From positions 9,299,301-9,326,800 of the forward strand of contig CAUJGJ010000397.1 of NCBI GenBank assembly GCA_963170055.1: 27,500 nt of DNA. Direction: 5' to 3'. The position numbers and the translations under genes are program-made. A model generated the notes under the pieces. It did no database searches. It was not told the origin of the DNA and was given only the letters and a program-made list of their open reading frames with translations. This DNA comes from Halisarca cf. caerulea (Eukaryota > Porifera > Demospongiae > Chondrillida > Halisarcidae). Below, one piece after another: positions 1 through 8,050 of the stretch. Position 1 is the stretch's first letter. Each line of letters opens with the position of its first letter.

Positions 1-409
1 GTAAACACCAATTGCGTATAAGGCAATGAAAACCGTCACCTTTGTGCCGTGAACCTCTTCATCGATAGACAATACTCAACAAGTGGCAAACGTTAGCCTG
101 CTATTGTCGCGTGCTAATTACGTCAGCATAAATTATGCTAAAGAACGTTTGACATTACTCCAACACGGAGAAATTGAATCGCTCCCTTTGTTTGAGCTTT
201 CGCTCCTTTGGCATGAGCACTTTTTGGTGTGAACCTTGTACCTCACTTTTAACATTGTACTAAACAGTCACACAATGTCATATACATACACGTGCATATG
301 TACATGTAAGGATATATAAAAATGCAACTTTTATACAACACAACCTCTCCACATGTGCTTATATGTAATACAAATATGCACTGACATACCTTTTCTTTTA
401 TACAATACC

Positions 410-443
<34 letters not shown>

Positions 444-531
444 ACACATGGATATGTAGTTTCTGCGTTGATAGTCTTTTAAGCAGCCAGTTTATGTAGG
501 AAAAATTTGTTCAATTTTAACATATTATCAT
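1..531. other. Non-coding flank, no gene seen
   Basis: AT-rich sequence left of the Copia insertion. No reading frame with recognisable protein content; the only longer one reads through the microsatellite. Before the Copia insertion this sequence was contiguous with position 4916 onward, so it may hold the 5' part of the Helitron or its host flank. I could not find a Helitron 5' end in it. Confidence 0.5.
407..443. repeat. ACCC/AC microsatellite
   Basis: About three ACCC units run directly into about twelve AC units. This is a simple-sequence repeat. The Cys/Val-rich peptide readable from the other strand is an artefact of it. Confidence 0.9.
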
Positions 532-536
532 CATTT

Positions 537-733
537 TATTGGAACTAGCGAGTCAACGAGATTCTTTCTCACTATAAATCACAACACTTAGCATTTAAAA
601 CTACAACACATGGTAACAATCTAGAATTAACACTACAACTGCAACACTACAAAGTCCATGTGACTAATGAATAAAGTTAACATAACACAAAACATGTTCT
701 GGATAGAGTGTAATCTACATTACTATTCTAACA
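537..733 (-). repeat. Copia 3' LTR
   Basis: 197 bp, at the left end because the element is on the minus strand. It differs from the other LTR at two sites: CGAG against CAAG near the TATTGG end, and ACATGG against ACGTGG in the middle. No clear polyadenylation hexamer is visible on the element strand. Confidence 0.95.
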
Positions 734-746
734 CTCCTCCTCACTC
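734..746 (-). promoter_or_regulatory. Copia polypurine tract
   Basis: On the minus strand the bases directly before the 3' LTR read AGTGAGGAGGAG. This is the expected position and composition for the plus-strand DNA primer left by RNase H. Confidence 0.8.
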
Positions 747-1772
747 GCTGCCAGAACAAGTGTCAAGTCCAATCATCTTGCGTAGTTTCGTGAACGTATT
801 CGTAGGCAATCCCTTTGTTAGCATGTCAGCAATCATCTCAGTTGTAGGACAATACTGCACTTTGATTGTTCCGTCAGTCACTTTGTCTCTGATGAAGTGA
901 TATTTTATTGCGATGTGCTTTGACCTACCATGAAACTGTGGATTCTTTGTCATAGCGATTGCCGACTGGTTATCCTCGAAGATGACCGTCGATTCAGCTA
1001 GGGGTTTGCCATTTATCTCTGTAGTGAGCTGTCGTAGCCATACGGCTTCTTGAGTTGCACTAGCCAGCGCCACATACTCTGCTTCTGCCGTTGAGAGAGC
1101 AACAGTTGGTTGCTTCTTACTCCTCCAGCTTACAGCACTTCCACCAATCTGGAAAACATATCTGGATGTGGACTTTCTGTCGTCAAGATCACCAGCCCAG
1201 TCAGCATCAGAAAATCCCACGCAATCACATTTCCCTTGCGGAGTAAATACGAGACCAAGATTGGTTGTACCTCTCAGGTATCTCATGATCCTCTTCACTG
1301 CGGTCCAGTGTTGAGTAGTAGGGTTTGCAGAGAACTTCGCTACATTACTGACTGCATATGCAATGTCGGGTCTCGTAGCAACGGAAAGGTACAATAAGCT
1401 TCCAACTGCAGATTGATACATGTGTTGGTCAAACGCATTATCACCTTCTGAGGCTTTCACAAGCTTGTTGCTTGAATCAACCGGAGTAGCACTTACTTTG
1501 GCTTGATCCATTTCAAATTTCTTCAGTAGTGCTTCGGTGTATGCTGGCTGTCCAATCCAAATGGTACCAGTTGTGTCATCCTGCACAATCTTCATACCAA
1601 GAAAATGATGAAGTTTTCCCAAATCCTTGATGTCGAAACACAAGGCAAGCTTTTTCTTTACTTCAGCTAGCTTCTTGTCACTTCGTGCAGCAACAATGAT
1701 GTCATCTACATAGACACCTAGGTAGACCGGTTCTCCTCCTGAAGATCTGTAGACACATGGGTCAGTAGTTGT
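741..1772 (-). CDS. Copia Pol, 3' part (RT palm with YVDD, RNase H)
   Basis: Continuation of the preceding polyprotein after the one-base shift, about 343 codons, ending just before the purine tract. The catalytic YVDD lies at 1701-1712. RNase H follows with SDADWAGD, AEAEYVALA and FEDNQSA motifs, which carry the expected acidic residues, and a typical Copia C-terminal tail ending near MLTKGLP. The first methionine is at 1643, but the homologous reading starts at the frameshift, so this is not an independent gene. Apart from the shift I see no stops in it. Confidence 0.93.
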   Translation of the reverse strand, partial: TTTDPCVYRSSGGEPVYLGVYVDDIIVAARSDKKLAEVKKKLALCFDIKDLGKLHHFLGMKIVQDDTTGTIWIGQPAYTEALLKKFEMDQAKVSATPVDSSNKLVKASEGDNAFDQHMYQSAVGSLLYLSVATRPDIAYAVSNVAKFSANPTTQHWTAVKRIMRYLRGTTNLGLVFTPQGKCDCVGFSDADWAGDLDDRKSTSRYVFQIGGSAVSWRSKKQPTVALSTAEAEYVALASATQEAVWLRQLTTEINGKPLAESTVIFEDNQSAIAMTKNPQFHGRSKHIAIKYHFIRDKVTDGTIKVQYCPTTEMIADMLTKGLPTNTFTKLRKMIGLDTCSGSE

Positions 1773-4611
1773 TTTGGATGAATCCCAACTTCTTCAGGTG
1801 ATTGTGGAGAGCAGCATTCCAGCAGCGCGGAGACTGCTTCAAGCCATAGATACTTTTCTTCAATTTGCACACCAGGTGCTCTTTGCCCGGAATAACAAAT
1901 CCTTCAGGTTGTCTCATGTACACTTCCTCCTCGAGCTCACCATTGAGGAAGGCTGTTGTGACATCTACTTGATGTAGCTGCAGACCCTGTTGAACAGACA
2001 TTGCAATAAGGGTACGAACAGACTCCAATCTCACCACAGGAGAGAACGTCTCATCGTAGTCTGTGCCAAACTTCTGTGAGTAGCCTTGAGCAACCAGTCT
2101 TGCCTTGTATCGTTCAATGTGACCATCAGCATTGGTTTTCGCCTTGAAGACCCACTTGCTACCGACTGGCTTACGATCCTCTGGTAGATCAACCAGCTCC
2201 CAGACATCATTATTTTGCAGAGATGTCATTTCTTTTTCCATTGCTTCAAGCCAACAGTCCTTCTCAGGAGTACTTAATACCTCTTCCACTGTAGAGGGCT
2301 CCGTTTTGCTGAGATAGATCCTGTCTCCGTAGTAGTCAGGAAACCGCCTTTCTCTTCCAGACCGTCGAACTGGAGGCTGTTCTGGAGGTGGTAGTACAGG
2401 GGCTTCATTGGTAACTACTGGATTAGGAACTGTATCATCCTCACTCCAAAGATCTAACTCGACATACTGCTGTCCTGACTGAGTGACTTCGTCCTCAAAG
2501 CCATGCTCATTTTCCTTGAAGCATACGTCTCGACTGAAACAGATCCTTTTCTTGAGAGGGTCATAGAGTCGATACCCCTTTGTCTCATCGCCATAGCCTA
2601 CAAGAATGCACTTCTTTGCTTTGGAGTCAAGCTTCCCTCTTTCATCTTTCGGAACATGTGCAAAAGCCTTGCACCCAAAGACACGAAGATGCGAAACTGA
2701 TTGTTTCTTTCCTGTCCATGCTTCAAATGGAGTCATACCATCAACCGCTTTTGTTGGGCTACGGTTTCGGAGATAAACAGCTGTAGACAAAGCCTCAGCC
2801 CAGAATCTGTGAGGCAAACTTGCATCAACAAGCATTGATCGCACACTCTCGACTAGGGTCCTGTTCATCCTCTCAGCCACTCCATTTTGCTCGGGTGTCT
2901 TTGGTACCGTCAGTTCGTGACGTACTCCAGCTGACTGAAGGAACTCTTCAAATTCTGTGGATGTGTATTCACCGCCTCTGTCAGTGCGCAAAGTCTTCAG
3001 CTTTTGTCCACTGGCATTCTCCACGAGTGCTTTCCACTTCTGGAACTTGCTAAAGACCTCACTCTTGTGCTTTAGGATGTACACCCATGTGTAGTGTGTG
3101 TAGTCATCAATAAACGTCAGAAAATACTCACCTCCACCTATCGATGGTGAATTCATCTTGCCGCACACATCACTATGAACAAGTTCAAGTGGCATGGTTG
3201 AGTGGCTCTTCTCCGACTTGAATGGAGATCTCTTCTGCTTCCCGTTTACACACGACTCACAAAAATCAATCTTATCCGGCAATGTGCAATCGAGACCACG
3301 AACAAGTCCATCTTGAGATAGCTTGCGTAATCCCTGTCCCGCGAGATGACCAAGACGTCGATGCCACAGAGTTGTTTGCTCCGATGACTGATGCGTGATG
3401 GCAACTTGTTCTACAGTTTTGCAGTCCAAGTGGTACAGGCTTCCACGCCGTTGAGCTGTAGCAATGACACGTCCACTTCCATCAGCTATTCTGCAGCCGT
3501 CTTGGTCAAACTTGGTTTCCTTTCCTCTTTCTGCTGCCTTTGACACACTCAGCAGATTGTATGTCAACGATGGCACGAGCAATACATCAACAAGGTTACA
3601 CCTGCAGGAGCTTCCATCAGGAAGATTCATCATCAGAGGCACGATTCCTTGTCCAGTTGCTTGTAATGTGTGTCCATCTCCAAGCGTTATGTCTGTATGC
3701 TTCTCCAACGGGTGTAGTTCAGAGAACAACTTCTCATTGCAGCACATGTGACAAGTTGCACCAGAATCCACGATCCAGTTTCCACCGACACCAGCTTGAA
3801 GTACCTGCTCAACAACAAGCACCTCACTCTCAGTATGACGTCCAACTGATGCCTTGTTTGTATCTGATACACTGCTTTTGCCCCGTTTGACTTTCCCACT
3901 ATCATGATCAGTAGCTAAGAATCGACAATGCTTCTTAAGATGACCTGGTTTACCACAATGAAAGCACTTGGGTATCGTCTTCTTCGAACGAGAGACAGAT
4001 AGGGCCTTAGAAGAACTGTTTCCATGACTGTCCTTCTCTTTCAGCTTTCTCTCCTCATGCAAAAGACGCTCTGTGACCACTTCCATCTTTGGTACTTCAG
4101 AGTTAGCTTCCAGAGCTGTAACAAGCACACTGTACGAATCGGGTAAACTTGCCAACAAATGAACAACCCTGTCCTCCTCTTCAACTGGACTGCCGATCAC
4201 TGCAAGTTCGTCAAAGATTTCTGTTAGCTTTCGAACGTGCTCTTGTACTGAATCTCCTTCTCTCAGTTTTAGCGAATACAACCTTTTTCGTAACTGTAGC
4301 TTATTTGCCCAGGTTTTCTTCTGAAACTGATCAGACAGTTTCTTCCAGACAGCAACTGGATCATCTGGGTCCCCAAGTAAGTACAGCAACGCAGGCTCAA
4401 CTGACAGAACGATGAGCGCCAACGCTCGATCCTTGCGAGCAGCGAACTTCGCGAGTTTCTCTTGATCTTCGCCTCCTGGAGCTTGTTCGGTGCCATTGAC
4501 GATCGACCAGAGTCCTTCCTTCATCAGAACCATGCGGCACTGTAGTTTCCACGTAGGATAGTTAGATCCTTTCAGAGGAACAATCGAAACGGACTTGCTT
4601 GATTCCGCCAT
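1762..4611 (-). CDS. Copia Gag-Pol polyprotein, 5' part (Gag, protease, integrase, RT start)
   Basis: About 949 residues from the methionine at 4611, chosen because typical Copia Gag sequence (MAESSKSV...) begins there; the open frame itself extends to 4749. Domains in order: UBN2/Copia-type Gag; a CCHC zinc knuckle CFHCGKPGHLKKHC near residues 216-229; an aspartic protease DSGA near 280; a GAG-pre-integrase HHCC zinc region near 415-455; an rve integrase core with D, D and E in HSDVCG, RTDRGGEY and EQNGVAER (about 475-585); and reverse transcriptase from about 800, with KARLVAQG and VDVTTAFLNGEL. The frame stops within RT, before the YVDD box. The break is one extra base in an A run at 1772-1775. 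The rest of RT and RNase H continues in the next frame. The frameshift could be real or a homopolymer sequencing error. Confidence 0.95.
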   Translation of the reverse strand: MAESSKSVSIVPLKGSNYPTWKLQCRMVLMKEGLWSIVNGTEQAPGGEDQEKLAKFAARKDRALALIVLSVEPALLYLLGDPDDPVAVWKKLSDQFQKKTWANKLQLRKRLYSLKLREGDSVQEHVRKLTEIFDELAVIGSPVEEEDRVVHLLASLPDSYSVLVTALEANSEVPKMEVVTERLLHEERKLKEKDSHGNSSSKALSVSRSKKTIPKCFHCGKPGHLKKHCRFLATDHDSGKVKRGKSSVSDTNKASVGRHTESEVLVVEQVLQAGVGGNWIVDSGATCHMCCNEKLFSELHPLEKHTDITLGDGHTLQATGQGIVPLMMNLPDGSSCRCNLVDVLLVPSLTYNLLSVSKAAERGKETKFDQDGCRIADGSGRVIATAQRRGSLYHLDCKTVEQVAITHQSSEQTTLWHRRLGHLAGQGLRKLSQDGLVRGLDCTLPDKIDFCESCVNGKQKRSPFKSEKSHSTMPLELVHSDVCGKMNSPSIGGGEYFLTFIDDYTHYTWVYILKHKSEVFSKFQKWKALVENASGQKLKTLRTDRGGEYTSTEFEEFLQSAGVRHELTVPKTPEQNGVAERMNRTLVESVRSMLVDASLPHRFWAEALSTAVYLRNRSPTKAVDGMTPFEAWTGKKQSVSHLRVFGCKAFAHVPKDERGKLDSKAKKCILVGYGDETKGYRLYDPLKKRICFSRDVCFKENEHGFEDEVTQSGQQYVELDLWSEDDTVPNPVVTNEAPVLPPPEQPPVRRSGRERRFPDYYGDRIYLSKTEPSTVEEVLSTPEKDCWLEAMEKEMTSLQNNDVWELVDLPEDRKPVGSKWVFKAKTNADGHIERYKARLVAQGYSQKFGTDYDETFSPVVRLESVRTLIAMSVQQGLQLHQVDVTTAFLNGELEEEVYMRQPEGFVIPGKEHLVCKLKKSIYGLKQSPRCWNAALHNHLKKLGFIQNNY

Positions 4612-4680
4612 TACTTGCACACAATGAAACTCCACGATGAGAACGAAAAAGATGCAAAACAACAAAAAACAACTCTCTAG

Positions 4681-4713
4681 GGCGCAGCGGTAGCGTAGAC
4701 TTGGCCCATAACC
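4681..4713 (-). promoter_or_regulatory. Copia primer-binding site, complementary to the 5' half of tRNA-iMet
   Basis: Directly inside the 5' LTR the minus strand reads GGTTATGGGCC. This complements the anticodon-loop region of initiator tRNA-Met, whose loop sequence CCCATAA is visible on the plus strand. Drosophila copia is known to prime from a 5' half of initiator tRNA-Met cut in the anticodon loop. The plus strand also keeps D-arm-like sequence (GGCGCAGCGGTAGCGT), so the tRNA-like match spans nearly the whole 33 bases. The spacing between D-arm and anticodon arm is about two bases longer than the vertebrate initiator tRNA I recall. Confidence 0.85.
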
Positions 4714-4910
4714 TATTGGAACTAGCAAGTCAACGAGATTCTTTCTCACTATAAATCACAACACTTAGCATTTAAAACTACAACACGTGGTAACAATCTA
4801 GAATTAACACTACAACTGCAACACTACAAAGTCCATGTGACTAATGAATAAAGTTAACATAACACAAAACATGTTCTGGATAGAGTGTAATCTACATTAC
4901 TATTCTAACA
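4714..4910 (-). repeat. Copia 5' LTR
   Basis: 197 bp, the upstream LTR in element orientation. It is followed without a gap by the primer-binding site and outside by the CATTT duplication at 4911-4915. The gag frame stays open back into this LTR to 4749, but the first methionine with normal Gag sequence lies downstream at 4611. Confidence 0.95.
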
Positions 4911-4927
4911 CATTTTCCTCTTTGCAG

Positions 4928-5122
4928 GGTAGAGTGTTTAACAAGATTTATGGTGCATGTAATCACCAGTGTATCTTGGTGCAACAACACGTAGCTGAGT
5001 TATATTGTATTACTTGTAAATGTGTATGTAGTCAGCACAAGTGCACCATTTGCATGGTTCACATTCATCCACATGGCCTGATTATCAGTTTATCTGTTTA
5101 TCAGTTACGGGCTGTACATTAA
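4928..5122 (+). other. Cys/His-rich reading frame after a candidate splice acceptor
   Basis: A short open frame of about 64 codons contains CNHQC and then LYCITC, CVCSQ, CTICMV and HIHPHG. The spacing faintly recalls a B-box-like zinc-binding segment, but key positions do not fit well and I do not assign a domain. It directly follows CCTCTTTGCAG at 4917-4927, which looks like a polypyrimidine tract and 3' splice site, so it may be an exon of the Helitron or of a host gene cut off by the Copia insertion. It ends at a stop at 5120 and is in a different frame from the 2A motifs downstream. It may be only a fragment. Confidence 0.3.
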
Positions 5123-5559
5123 AGTATTATAGTTTTCACGGTTTAGTCTATTTCCATTTACTACTTTCTGGGGATGTAAAATTGAATCCTGGTCCCAAAA
5201 GGTTTTCTGATGTTCCAAAATTTAAAGCATGTATTTCTGAATGGAAGTGTTTCATGTTTCTATTTTTCATCATACTTTCAATGTTCATATTCGATCATGT
5301 GTTGACCTATCTGTTTCGTACCCTTTGTATGCGAAATTCGAGTTGTAATTCGACCAAAAGTAACTTTAGGCAACATTTCGAACTGAACTTACATCATGTC
5401 GTACGTATTTGTCCAAATCTAATTAATATGACGCATCAAGTTCTTATTTCAGTGGCAAAAAGATCACGCTGGATGATGTTTAAACAATATTTATCGAAAC
5501 GTTCCTATTTTTACGCAAGACTATTCCTTTTAATATTACTTTTAGCTGGAGATGTTTAG
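5032..5559 (+). pseudogene. Helitron polyprotein N-terminus: two 2A-like motifs flanking a hydrophobic segment
   Basis: An open frame with no methionine before the first motif, so the true start is upstream or spliced. Motif 1 (5158-5196) reads LLLSGDVKLNPGP and fits the 2A consensus D-V/I-E/K-x-N-P-G-P after a leucine-rich stretch. Motif 2 (5536-5574) reads LLLAGDV, a TAG stop, then RNPGP: again leucine-rich, with the stop at the variable position. Between them lie about 113 residues with a strongly hydrophobic run near 5261-5319 that could span a membrane. 2A peptides make the ribosome skip the Gly-Pro bond and release separate proteins. Invertebrate non-LTR retrotransposons and some NLR proteins carry such leucine-rich 2A signals. 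The frame continues past the stop into the STPR-like repeats, so 2A and Helitron sequence belong to one original polyprotein. Function in this element is inferred. Confidence 0.7.
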
Positions 5560-6541
5560 CGTAATCCTGGACCCATTCAGGATGTAATTAAGGAACATTG
5601 TCTCCAATCGGAATCTACTACATTTATTGGTGATAAGACAAAGGCAATGTTGCAAGGTCAAGACAGTAAAACTTCCAGTAAAGATGATTGTGAAAGGAAA
5701 AGAAGATTGGAGCAATTTGCTGAAAGTCAAAGGAAACATCGGGAGAAGGAGAGTGTAGAACAACGAGATATGTGACTCAAAGCAATGCAGGCTGTGCAGA
5801 AAAGTCACCTTAAATTGGAAACTGATACTGAACGGGATAAGAGACTTGGAACATTGGCCATAAATCTAAAAAAGAAGATTGGAGAAAGAAACACCACAGG
5901 AACATGATGAGAGGCTGGCATTACTGGCTATCAATCAAAAGAGAAGATTTGAGAAAGAAACACCACAGGAACATGATGAGAGGCTGGCATTATTGGCTAT
6001 AAATCAAAAAAGAAGATTAGAGAAAGAAACACTGCAAGAACGTGACGAGAGGCTGGCAATATTGGCAGCAAACAAAAGTGAAAGATTAGAAAAAGAAAGT
6101 GATGAAATGCGAGGAAAAAGACTCAGAGTTAGGCAGGAAAACAGAAAGAAGCAATTAGATAATGAATCTGCCGATGAACGTACAGATAGATTGGCAAAGA
6201 TGGCAGAGCATAGGAAGACTATGTTGGAAAATACTACTCCTGAGGAGGAGTTAAAGAGGAAAGAAAGCCAGATACAAAGGAAGCGACGATGGCTGGAAGG
6301 CGAGAATGAAGAAGCCAAAAAAGTAAGATTAGAGAAAGAAAAACTATGGAAGAAGCAAGCCAGGGAACAGCAAACTGGGGATGAGGGGTTAAAGAATAAG
6401 AAAAAGTAACAGGAAAGGAAACGACGATGGCAAGAAGGTGAGACTGCGGAAGCAAAAAGAGCAAGACAGGAGAAAGATAGACTTAGAAAGAAGCAAGCCA
6501 GGGAAAAAAACAAACGACATCTCTACAGGTTAATTCTGAAG
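5560..6541 (+). pseudogene. STPR-like 23-residue repeat array of the Helitron polyprotein
   Basis: After the second 2A motif and a short linker, about ten to twelve charged units of 23 residues follow in register (69 bp; for example starts at 5942, 6011, 6080, 6149, 6218, 6287, 6356 and 6425). A unit has the pattern R-x-L-E-x-E-T-x-x-E-x-x-x-R-L-x-x-x-A-x-x-K. This matches the score-and-three peptide repeat (STPR) known from silk-gland factor FMBP-1, where tandem helices bind DNA. The units at 5873 and 5942 are nearly identical in DNA, so amplification was recent. Stops at 5773 and 6407 and a one-base loss in an A run near 5870 break the frame, yet the 23-residue register continues across the 6407 stop. 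A DNA-targeting role is inference; a plain coiled coil is the alternative. Confidence 0.65.
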
Positions 6542-6546
6542 TGTAG

Positions 6547-8050
6547 ATGACACCATTAACAAAGTCTATAAAGCAAATTGTCTCAAACAGGGATAGATTC
6601 TTCAAGACAATTTGTAATGGACCGTCTCATGCATGTTATGCATGTCAAAAGTTCTGTTACAAAGAGAATGCTCAATTTTACTCATGTGACGAGGCTAAGA
6701 AACTTATTGTACATCAAAATGTAAATTCTCAACTGGTTACTTCTGAATGGTTCTGTCATAGGTGCGTATCAGCACTGAATAGAAACAAGGTTCCTAGTAA
6801 TTCACGATGGAATGGAATGAGTGTTTCTCCCATACCTCAAGAACTTCAAGGGCTAAACAGTCTTGAAAAGCGACTTATCGCACGTGTGGCTCCATTCATG
6901 AAGTTAGTCCTTCTGCCACATGGTGGACAAAAAGGAATAACAGGACAGGTGATCAACTTTCCATCACCAATGACTGATGTATTGAATCAACTTCCACGAC
7001 CAGCTACCAGCAGTGACATTGTGTACATACAGGCACCAACTTCAAATTCATTAAAAGAGTCCAAACCATTATACTATCATTGTCGTTATACACGCGTAAT
7101 GAAAGCATTGAAATGGTTACAGGAAAACAATGTTGCTTATAAGAGCATCAGCATCACAAATCAATGCGAGGAGAACTTTGATTCAACTGATGATCAGGAC
7201 GAGACAATGGAGGAATCAGGTGTAGTACGGAGTGACTTTCTGATGCCAGATGTGCCAATGAATGAATTTTTGATGGAAGGTACCTTTCCAGTGCATCAAC
7301 TTGAAAAGATTACAAGTGCTCCACTGAGCATCTTTAACGAGCAACAACTTGAGGTTTTGGCATTTCCAACACTTTATCCCGATGGAAATAATGGATTTGG
7401 TACTCATCGACAATTCTCAATTACACCTTTGGACTATTTTCAAACCAGAGTAATGAGTAAAGATCCACGCTGGGCCAAACACCCGTCATATATATTCTGG
7501 GCATGTAACATTGTGGAAGCGATAAAATTACAAAATAGCATATCAATTGCTCTTCGCCTTCGAAATCCTACATGTGGAAAGAAAAATGGAAATAACCAGA
7601 AATTGCTGACAGCAGGAGATTTACGGAGGACTGGAGTAGGGGAAAATCCCGATGTTCATGAAAACTGTTACAGCTTCATGCGGGACATTAGGGGTACCAC
7701 AGCCTACTGGCAATCAGCAAGAATACAACTATTTGCTATGCTTCGCACCCTTGGTCCGCCTACCTTTTTCATCACTTTTAGTGCAGATGACCTTCACTGG
7801 AAAGACTTAATGATTGTTTTGGCAAGGTGTAGTGGAAGGGATATGACTGAAGACAAAGTGGATGAGTTGTCAAATGAAGAAAGAAGAACACTTATGACAA
7901 ACAATCCTGTTGTCACAGCACGCCATTTTCAACACCGCTTCCAGTCCCTAGTGAAAGAAATCATAAAGGGATCTGGAAGGCCAATTGGAGAGGTAACGGA
8001 TTTCTTTTGGAGAGTAGAATTTCAACTCAGAGGATCACCACATCCATTCC
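6547..8050 (+). CDS. Helitron Rep region, N-terminal part (zinc finger, DUF6570-like, Helitron_like_N, Rep motifs)
   Basis: About 501 codons before the frame breaks. In order: a cysteine cluster CYACQKFC ... WFCHRC near residues 35-75; a DUF6570-like segment with PQELQGLNSLEKRLIARVAP and LPHGGQKGITGQV near 95-140; a Helitron_like_N region with LDYFQTRVMSKDPRW near 295-345; and Rep motif 1 with TFFITFSADDLHW near 405-420. The HUH motif should follow GSPH at about 8032-8050. There the frame is lost, the second histidine is not in frame, and the homologous reading resumes in another frame from 8051. The ATG at 6547 follows an in-frame TAG at 6544 and is probably not the real start, since the STPR array upstream belonged to the same polyprotein. 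Rep nicks and joins single strands during rolling-circle transposition. Confidence 0.88.

Larger units (their letters stand above)
537..4910 (-). mobile_element. Ty1/Copia LTR retrotransposon, nearly intact, minus strand
   Basis: A full-length element of 4374 bp. Two 197-bp LTRs (537-733 and 4714-4910) enclose gag-pol on the minus strand, in the order gag, protease, integrase, reverse transcriptase, RNase H that defines Copia. A 5-bp target duplication CATTT lies outside at 532-536 and 4911-4915. The LTRs begin TGTTAG and end CCAATA, so they are TG...TA rather than TG...CA; the duplication fixes that boundary. A primer site abuts the 5' LTR and a purine tract abuts the 3' LTR. The LTRs differ at two positions (about 1%), indicating fairly recent insertion. 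One frameshift interrupts pol. The insertion lies at the 5' side of the Helitron and is therefore probably younger than it. Confidence 0.96.

Noticed and set aside
407..443. CRISPR-like or satellite array
   Set aside because: Simple dinucleotide and tetranucleotide repeat only; no spacers. No CRISPR-like array was seen anywhere in the window.
249..449. 66-residue minus-strand frame rich in Cys and Val
   Set aside because: It is the translation of the AC/ACCC microsatellite and AT-rich flank.
4681..4713. A genuine tRNA gene
   Set aside because: Only the 5' half resembles tRNA-iMet and it ends at the LTR boundary; there is no T-arm or 3' half.
4612..4749. Longer N-terminus of the Copia Gag frame
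   Set aside because: It translates the LTR and the primer-binding site, which would not be Gag; the methionine at 4611 starts normal Gag sequence.
4844..5122. Open frame starting in the Copia LTR and running into the Cys-rich segment, as if a chimeric gene
   Set aside because: The same LTR start is present in the other LTR (667-900) with unrelated downstream sequence. The fusion is a by-product of the insertion; only the part after 4928 is listed.
6004..6513. 169-residue minus-strand frame rich in Ser, Phe and Leu
   Set aside because: Antisense of the charged STPR-like repeats; low-complexity mirror without independent support.
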